Assembly: GCF_032050975.1 (NCBI RefSeq)
Contig: NZ_CP116967.1
Coordinates: forward strand, 3,159,001 to 3,223,000
Length of the DNA stretch: 64,000 bases
Reading direction: 5' to 3'
Origin: Candidatus Nitrospira allomarina
Lineage (GTDB): Bacteria > Nitrospirota > Nitrospiria > Nitrospirales > UBA8639
In this document: positions 58,401-64,000 of the stretch, piece by piece
Position numbering within the stretch: position 1 is the stretch's first letter
Layout: every line of letters begins with the position of its first letter
Made by a program: the position numbers and the translations under genes
Notes under the pieces: generated by a model
Told to the model about the DNA's origin: nothing
The model's input: only the letters and a program-made list of their open reading frames with translations
The model's database searches: none

Positions 58401-59556
58401 TCTTGCCATCAGGGGCAGTGACCATAATGGTTCCCGCATCACCTTCCCCTCGGGTGCTCACTGACAGGTGTCCGCCATCGGTCAACTTTACATTATGTGC
58501 ACTGATCGTAATCGTTCCCCCCTTCCCGGTCCCTTCTGTCCTGGCAAATATTCCGCTCGGAGTGTCCGTTTGCACGCCTGTACCCGCTACCAGGACATTC
58601 TCGCTTACCTCAATATCGACATGGCCACCGTCCTGCGCTCCCAGCGTATTGGCACGGATTTGGGATTCATGATCGAGGACCAATCGACCACCCCGAATCA
58701 ACACCGTGCCACCATGTTCTCCGCCGGCATCCATGCCGGACCGGTCCGAGATCCGGATGGTGCCACCCGACTCCATGGTGTGCCCATGAATATTGGAGGT
58801 CTGTTCCAAAGTGTTCGCCAGAATTTCTCCAGGCGAGCCGACACCAGCCAGGGCAATCTGCCCTCCGGGTGCAGTGAGACTGCTACGGCCAATGGTGATG
58901 TCGCCGCCTACGAGCGAAAGCGTTTGGCCTTCCGATACCGACAACGTGGTGCCCTCAACCGAAATACCGGCTGGATTCGGACCGAGAAATCCAAAGGCCG
59001 CAATCGGAGCAATGCTGAGAAGAGAATCCTGAGCACCGGGTAGGGCGGTAAACTGTGCCCCATCTGCAAGTCGCACATAATCCGCGGTCGTAAAATGGGT
59101 GGCCCCGCCCACGTTCAAGGCAGCATTGGGGCCAAAGACTATTCCAGCGGGATTCATCAAAAAGAGATTGGCATTGCCGAAGCCTTGGGTTTGAATATTT
59201 CCAAAAATATTGGATGGATTGCCGCCGGTGACGCGACTAAGGATGTTTGAAGTCGGAAGCCCCGAATCGTTCAGGAAGTTGGCAATATTGTCCGTGGGAA
59301 CACCAAACTCCCCAAAGCTATGGAAGAGATTGCCTCCGCCACCCGGTCTTGTTCCACCGGTAATATCATGTTGAACCGCTCCGCCGGGAAGATGCCTCGG
59401 CGCACTGATCTGAGTATTGAGTCCGGATGAAGTAATGGGTGGTGTTTGAGCCGGAGCCGGCCTGCCATCCACAATCACGAAGATCCCAACGAATAAAAAG
59501 GCAACGAGTATCCTTCGCAATTTTCTTTGGAAGATATTGAAAGGAAAGCGAAGCAC
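55404..59556 (-). CDS. Haemagglutinin-type two-partner secretion exoprotein (TpsA), +1 frameshift
   Basis: Two frames join into a 1383-residue exoprotein if one base is removed from the T5 run at 57361-57365 (ITAQ joins NVEMLDGA). The N terminus has a signal peptide (RRILVAFLFVGIFVIVDG) and the TPS domain, with NPAGIVFGPNAALNVGG. The rest is a long beta-helix of imperfect repeats of the form G(D/N)I-x-I-x-A-(K/N)-x-(L/V)-x-(I/V). Near the C terminus, residues KCVAEQGRF(S) and a Pro-rich stretch match such proteins in cyanobacteria and Nitrospirota. The TpsB transporter is not in the window. Function likely adhesion or matrix, inferred. Confidence 0.88.
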
Positions 59557-59598
59557 TAGGTTCAGTCCTTACTTTTCTTTCTGGCCGAAGGTGATACT

Positions 59599-59626
59599 AT
59601 TCTATTCCGTTTGGCTTAGGAATCAA
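59599..59626 (-). promoter_or_regulatory. Candidate promoter of the exoprotein gene
   Basis: On the minus strand TTGATT (59626-59621) and TAGAAT (59604-59599) are 16 bases apart, about 45 bases upstream of the start codon. Both boxes deviate from consensus, so support is moderate. Confidence 0.35.
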
Positions 59627-60433
59627 GTGGACGTTTTAATGGAACAGCCCGACCCCTGGCCCATGGGATCAGGGTTTACCTGCCCGGACGTTGGCTTATA
59701 AGCAAATATTCCTAAGTGCCTAATGCCCTTGAGGTAATAAGCCAGAACAAGTGAAGTAAAAAAGTCGGGATTCTCTTTCAGAGATGGGGAGTGGACATGG
59801 GAAAGTAATCATCTCCCTTCTCGTTTTGTGTTTCTCTAAGGTTTCAAATCCGTTTCCAGTGGTCGACACGTTTCATTCTGACCCACTTTCAAAATCTGCC
59901 CATCAGAAACCTCGTCATGCCCGACATGTTCAGTCGGGCATTCCTCTATTGTCGTCATCCGCCCGGTAGTAAGCGGGAATCCATCTTCACTCTTTCAACC
60001 TATTGAGGCCGGAGAAAATCGAAGTGAAGTATTCCCTCCCGATTCAAGGATCTCGCCCAATAGAAAACAGGGAGGAAGAAAATCTTTGAGTTGACCAAGG
60101 CACAGCTAAAGAGGCCGTATGGGAAGACCTGCTATTAAAAAACAGAGCGGTGACAGGGCGTGAGTTTTTAATTTATCGCGAAGCGGGCTCACAAGCGTGA
60201 GTAATCTCGAGTTTCCCACCGTACGAACTCGGAGTACTTCCAATGGTACGACTGCAGCGTTTTTTCTTCCAGGGCAGAGAAAATTCCTTTCTTGAAGTTC
60301 TATGACCTTGCTAAGTCCAACTTCCGGAGGTGCGTCAGTTATAATGAACAAGGTATCAAATGGCTAATGGCTCAAGATTTGAGAGAGGAGAGGCCGTGGA
60401 ACTTCCTTACAACTGCTTGCTTTATTAAAGATT
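59627..60433. other. Long intergenic stretch with REP-like hairpins
   Basis: No convincing gene over about 800 bases. At 59918-59940 TGCCCGAC and GTCGGGCA form a perfect 8-bp hairpin, followed at 59959-59980 by CCGC with GCGG in a stretch that resembles REP elements. Short frames on both strands here lack ribosome sites. The stretch may be decayed DNA joined to the damaged amylase gene downstream. Confidence 0.5.
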
Positions 60434-60483
60434 TTGTTTGAAATCAATAGACACCATACATTCCCTAAAACCATACAATCGGA

Positions 60484-60489
60484 AAGGAG
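60484..60489 (+). promoter_or_regulatory. Ribosome binding site before a CTG codon
   Basis: AAGGAG with seven bases to CTG at 60497. No ATG, GTG or TTG lies at a suitable distance, while the CTG opens a standard signal peptide. Confidence 0.6.
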
Positions 60490-60496
60490 TTATTCT

Positions 60497-60871
60497 CTGA
60501 AAACACTCCAGTGTGTCCTTTTTCTCTATGTCGCCCTGCTAGGCACTGTTACGTCAGGAACCGATTTTGTGAATGAACCGATCCGGATGGAACATTTCCC
60601 TCCCTATTATTATCCGCATGAAGCATTTGTCTGGGCCGGTGTTCCCATTCAATGGATTAATGCGACCGCGTCTCCTCATACTGTCCAGCATGATGATTGT
60701 GGAACAGAGAAACCGTGTCTGTTCGATTCCGGGAAGGTCGCACCCGGAAAGACGTACACCCTTCCAGGGCTGCCCCCTGGACGCTATTCATACCACTGTC
60801 AAATTCATCCGATTATGGGCGGAACGTTAATCGTAGAGGATCCGAAAGGCAGAGCTGCTCCTCCGCAATAG
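60497..60871 (+). CDS. Exported cupredoxin (plastocyanin/amicyanin-like), CTG start
   Basis: 124 residues from the CTG. Signal peptide KTLQCVLFLYVALLGTVTSG, then a type 1 copper fold with ligands His61, Cys101, His104 and Met107 (SPHTVQHDDC and YHCQIHPIMGG). A pair Cys68/Cys74 may form a disulfide. It would be a periplasmic electron carrier. A TTG at 60434 opens a longer frame, but without ribosome site and with a poor N terminus. A sequence change from ATG to CTG is the other explanation. Confidence 0.85.
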   Translation: MKTLQCVLFLYVALLGTVTSGTDFVNEPIRMEHFPPYYYPHEAFVWAGVPIQWINATASPHTVQHDDCGTEKPCLFDSGKVAPGKTYTLPGLPPGRYSYHCQIHPIMGGTLIVEDPKGRAAPPQ

Positions 60872-60931
60872 GGTTGCACTCTCTTTCCAGTTATTGACCA
60901 TGATAATAGTTCTATAAAAATTTCGGGTAGG

Positions 60932-61796
60932 ATGACATACCTTCTCCGGTACTTTCTGGACGTCGCAGCCTATTGGACGAATCAGGGTATAGACGGATGG
61001 CGGTTGGATGCCGTGGCTGATGTCCGGGGCCATCAGTTTTGGAAGGCGCTCTGGCAGAAGGTGAAGAACATAAACCCGTCGTCGTATTTGGTGGCAGAAA
61101 TCTGGGGCCCTGGTCGTTCTTGGGTTCGGGATGGACAATTTGACGGAGGAACGAACTACGTACTCCGTCAGATCGTCTTGGACTACTTTATTCACGGTTC
61201 CATTTCAATCAGGCAATTCGTGTCACGGGTGAGCAAACTTCTTCGGATGTATCCATGGGAAAAGACCTTAAAGATGACGAACGTGATAGGGTCCCATGCC
61301 ACTGAACGCCTGTATACTTTAGCCCGGGGAAATGATTTACGACTGAAGTTGGCCATGCTGTTTCAGTTTGTTTTTCCAGGGATACCGGCAGTGTATTATG
61401 GGGATGAAATCGGGATGAGGGGAGGGAAGGACCCCGATAATCGTCGGGGCATGGAATGGAATCAACGCAACTGGAATCATGAATTGCGGAATTTCACCAA
61501 GCAGCTTATTGCCATCCGGAAATCTCTTCCCATGTTACGCGAAGGGGATTGGACCGTAGTTCAGATACTTTCTGACCACCAGTGTTGTGTCTTTGTGAGA
61601 AAGACGCAAAGAACCTTTGTCTTTATTCTTATTCATAATAATGATGATCACCCCATGGGTGGGGAAGACCTCTCGATGGCTTGAGGACCAGCTTACTGGA
61701 CACACGTTCAAGTGTGAACAAGGAAAGGTTGTCTTATCCGGCCTGGGGCCACGCTCAGAAATGATACTGACTCCGGTTAAACCGGCTGTCGTGTGA
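60932..61796 (+). pseudogene. Decayed GH13 alpha-amylase/neopullulanase-type gene
   Basis: Only the C-terminal half of a GH13 enzyme remains. It keeps the nucleophile region GIDGWRLDAVAD (Asp26) and acid/base VAEIWG (Glu56), but the third catalytic Asp is replaced: GSHATER has Ala123 where the family has SHD. The first roughly 250 residues of the barrel are missing. A one-base excess near 61657-61664 (GGGTGGGG) ends the frame at 61684, while the C-terminal domain continues in another frame (TSRWLEDQLTG to LTPVKPAVV, stop at 61794-61796). Three independent lesions make loss of function certain. Confidence 0.88.
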
Positions 61797-61874
61797 AAAA
61801 TGTGACTGGTCGTGTCTGAGGACCAATTTTATAAATGCAATTTTTTAGTAAGAGCCCGTGGATTTCTCGGGCAT

Positions 61875-63440
61875 TCAATGATTTCTCCACATTCGGCCGT
61901 CCCTGGCCAGCAAGGCATCGGCTTCCGGGGGACCCCAGCTCCCTGAGCTATAGGGACGAATGGCATGCGAGCCTAGGCTCTCCCACACTTTGACAATGGG
62001 ATCGACGATACTCCAGCCCACCTCGACGCTATCACTTCGCTGAAAAAGTGTTGCGTCCCCAGCCATCACGTCGTGCAGGAGCGTCTCATACCCCGTGCTC
62101 GGGGCATCACCGAAATATTCCGCATATTGGAAATCCATATCCACCGTCCCGACCTTGACCTTGGGTCCTGGAATTTTGGCTCCAAAGCTTAGGGAAATGC
62201 CTTCATCCGGTTGAATGCGAATGACCAGCACATTCGGTGTGAGCTTGTCGACTGGAGTCTTACGAAATAACATCAGCGGGGCTGATTTAAACTGAATGAC
62301 CACTTCGGTCACTCGGGTGTGTAACCGTTTGCCGGTCCGAAGATAAAAGGGCACGCCTTCCCAGCGCCAACTTTCAATACCTAAGGTCATGGCGGCAAAG
62401 GTTTCAGTCAGGGAGGCTGGATGGACATCCTTTTCCATTCGATAAGGAAGGACACTGTGACCATTAATCGATCCGGCCTCATATTGTCCGGCAACCGTTG
62501 ATTGTAAGACCTCGACGGGGTTCATTGGCTGGATGGCACGGAGCACCTTGGCTTTCTCGTTCCTGACCGCTTCGGGATCAAACGTATTCGGTGGCTCCAT
62601 CGCCACGAAAGCCAAGATCTGCAGAAGGTGATTGGAAACCATGTCTCGGAGCGCCCCGGCTTTTTCATAATAGGCCCCGCGATGCTCAACCCCTAAGGTT
62701 TCCGCAACGGTGATTTGGACATGATCAATATATTGACGGTTCCAGATTGGTTCAAAAATGCCGTTCGCAAAGCGAAATATTAAAATATTTTGAACGGTTT
62801 CTTTGCCAAGGTAATGATCGATCCGGTAAATCTGACTTTCATCGAGCACCTGTCTCAGGGCTTGATTGAGTGATCGAGCCGATGGCAAATCATGACCGAA
62901 GGGTTTCTCAATGACGATACGACGGGAAAAATCTTTTCGATGTTCGACTAATCCTTTGGCGCCAAGTTGCGCAACGATTTCCGCAAAAAATGTTGGAGCC
63001 GTGGCCATGTAATAGAGGTAATTCCCCTGAGTCCCATGTGTGGTATTTAGCTGTGTCAGCAGAGACTGAAGGCGTTCGTAGGTTTGAGAATCCCTGAAAT
63101 CTCCTGCCAGATAATGCAGGCGATCAAGGAGCCATTCTTTGATGGTGACATCGATGGGACGGGGACATAATTCCTCGATGTCCTGACGGATCTTCTCCCG
63201 AAAGTCATCCGTATGCATGGGAATTCCATCTATCCCAAGGATGGCAAATTCTTGAGGGAGATGATGACTTGAGGCCAGGTTATATAAGGCGGGAATCAAT
63301 TTTCTCTTCGTGAGATCTCCCTGGGCCCCAAATATGATAAATAACGTCGGCGGTCGCGTTTGCCCATTACTGGGCTGTTGGAAGAGGGCACTTTCTTTTA
63401 GTTCATCGGCGTGGTCGAACACAGAATGGGACGTTTTCAC
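61875..63440 (-). CDS. zwf: Glucose-6-phosphate dehydrogenase
   Basis: 521 residues. Oxidises glucose 6-phosphate to the lactone in the oxidative pentose phosphate pathway. NADP-binding [18 protein letters not shown] near residue 35, the active-site [13 protein letters not shown] with the catalytic Asp/His, and the conserved [15 protein letters not shown]. Length and ends are normal. No gnd or pgl gene lies in the window. Minus strand, with a terminator about 108 bases upstream. Confidence 0.97.
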   Translation of the reverse strand: MKTSHSVFDHADELKESALFQQPSNGQTRPPTLFIIFGAQGDLTKRKLIPALYNLASSHHLPQEFAILGIDGIPMHTDDFREKIRQDIEELCPRPIDVTIKEWLLDRLHYLAGDFRDSQTYERLQSLLTQLNTTHGTQGNYLYYMATAPTFFAEIVAQLGAKGLVEHRKDFSRRIVIEKPFGHDLPSARSLNQALRQVLDESQIYRIDHYLGKETVQNILIFRFANGIFEPIWNRQYIDHVQITVAETLGVEHRGAYYEKAGALRDMVSNHLLQILAFVAMEPPNTFDPEAVRNEKAKVLRAIQPMNPVEVLQSTVAGQYEAGSINGHSVLPYRMEKDVHPASLTETFAAMTLGIESWRWEGVPFYLRTGKRLHTRVTEVVIQFKSAPLMLFRKTPVDKLTPNVLVIRIQPDEGISLSFGAKIPGPKVKVGTVDMDFQYAEYFGDAPSTGYETLLHDVMAGDATLFQRSDSVEVGWSIVDPIVKVWESLGSHAIRPYSSGSWGPPEADALLARDGRMWRNH

Positions 63441-64000
63441 TGACTCTCTTACCTTTCCGGACGTGTCATTCGCATCAAGGGTCCATGGTGAACATCATCC
63501 ACCCGAGAAATGGTACTTGATTCCTCATATTGTCTTTGCCTGATAAAAAAGGCTGCGACCATGCGTCGCAGCCTTTATAACCGTGACCGGTCTATTTATT
63601 ACTATACCATTTCCAGGGATAAGCGCTATCCACAAATGACTGTCCGGATACACCCTACGAAAGGGAGGAACACAGGCGTCTCTTAAATGGAGTGATCATT
63701 CCAAAATAAGCTAGTTCGACTGAAGAGCCATGGAAGTCTTAATAAGGTTCAGAAACGGGGGTGGTCAGATTCCCGGATTAGGAATAGATCTTTTTCTGTT
63801 GCCCGAGAAGATCGACCTGGTTACTCGTGGGTAGACCCAACAATTGCCATACAAGTTCCTATAGACAGGTGGCGAGGCGGGCAGGGTGCTATGATTCAGC
63901 CCCATGTTGGACATATGACACTTATGCTATGATAAGAAAAAAACTTTCTTTTACACGATTCTGTTTAGGCCTATGCCGCCTTTTCAGTCATTCTCTTTCC
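63441..64000. other. Trailing intergenic stretch
   Basis: Apart from the terminator at 63548-63576 I see no gene in this stretch. The minus-strand T tract of the terminator suggests a transcript coming from the right, ending here before zwf; its gene lies outside the window or is too short to recognise. Confidence 0.45.
63548..63576 (-). terminator. Strong rho-independent terminator
   Basis: AAAGGCTGCGAC (63548-63559) pairs perfectly with GTCGCAGCCTTT (63565-63576) over a five-base loop, a 12-bp stem. Read on the minus strand it is followed by a run of T, so it ends transcription entering from the right; it may work both ways. Confidence 0.85.

Noticed and set aside
55954-59043. Long plus-strand frames opposite tpsA
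   Set aside because: Repetitive composition of the minus-strand exoprotein leaves the other strand open; no signal peptide, ribosome site or motif.
60106-60351. Minus-strand frame of 81 codons in the gene-poor stretch
   Set aside because: No ribosome site, no recognisable motif, and the plus strand is equally open; treated as chance.

Overview
The window looks like a chromosomal segment of a Nitrospirota bacterium, most likely Nitrospira or a close relative. This is an inference from gene content and base composition (roughly half GC by eye), not from a marker gene. The supporting pieces are a two-gene pyruvate carboxylase, several membrane-anchored or exported cytochromes and copper proteins, an Alginate_exp-type outer-membrane protein, a type II secretion / type IV pilus-like operon whose secretin carries a cohesin domain, and a 115-bp palindromic intergenic element of a kind I recall (unchecked) as common in Nitrospira genomes. 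No plasmid, phage, CRISPR or intact insertion sequence was seen.

Layout. 0.5-4.4 kb: a His-rich membrane protein, then coaE, trxB and thiI on the minus strand (trxB carries a frameshift). 4.5-5.6 kb: an exported beta-helix protein. 5.9-17.9 kb: a long minus-strand operon for a pilus/secretion machine. It runs from a cohesin-bearing TPR-secretin through two pseudopilins, a LysM lipoprotein, the GspF and GspE homologues and PilM/N/O/P-like proteins to a retropepsin-like protease; most junctions are overlapping start-stop pairs. 17.9-26.5 kb: VanZ-like protein, an exported protein, TenA, a lipoprotein thiol peroxidase, a hydrolase, pycB-pycA, a PstS-like protein and an FmdB zinc ribbon. 26.6-33.4 kb (plus strand): three small unknown proteins, hemE, a protoporphyrinogen-oxidase-type gene, acylphosphatase, apt, a DksA/TraR protein, queC and a lipoprotein cytochrome c. 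33.4-39.2 kb: the palindromic repeat, pepF, tRNA-Ser with a partial duplicate of its 3' end, serS, rph, rdgB and tRNA-Pro. 39.5-48 kb: an EAL phosphodiesterase, a TsdA-like dihaem cytochrome, the Alginate_exp porin, a two-domain multicopper oxidase, a lipoprotein and two exported unknown proteins, one very rich in cysteine. 48-55 kb: a DsbA-like oxidoreductase, an Rqc2/NFACT protein, a methyltransferase, a half-size TauE, a KefB-type antiporter and a small tail-anchored protein. 55.4-64 kb: a large haemagglutinin-type TpsA exoprotein (frameshifted), a cupredoxin with an apparent CTG start, a decayed GH13 amylase and zwf.

How the genes work together. The 5.9-17.9 kb operon encodes most of an envelope-spanning pseudopilus machine but no prepilin peptidase, which must be elsewhere. 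The exported redox proteins at 33, 40, 43 and 60 kb fit a chemolithotroph with an electron-rich periplasm. pycA/pycB would feed carbon from pyruvate to oxaloacetate. hemE and the oxidase support haem supply for the cytochromes.

The least explained and most interesting part is 44.6-49.0 kb: a lipoprotein, two exported proteins of unknown family (one with 28 cysteines after repair) and a DsbA-like thiol oxidoreductase, next to a type-A-like two-domain multicopper oxidase with overlapping hairpins upstream of its start.

Quality caution. Four genes (trxB, the Cys-rich protein, tpsA and the GH13 remnant) each have exactly one extra base, at or next to a short homopolymer. This may reflect sequence error rather than biology, except that the GH13 gene is broken in other ways too.
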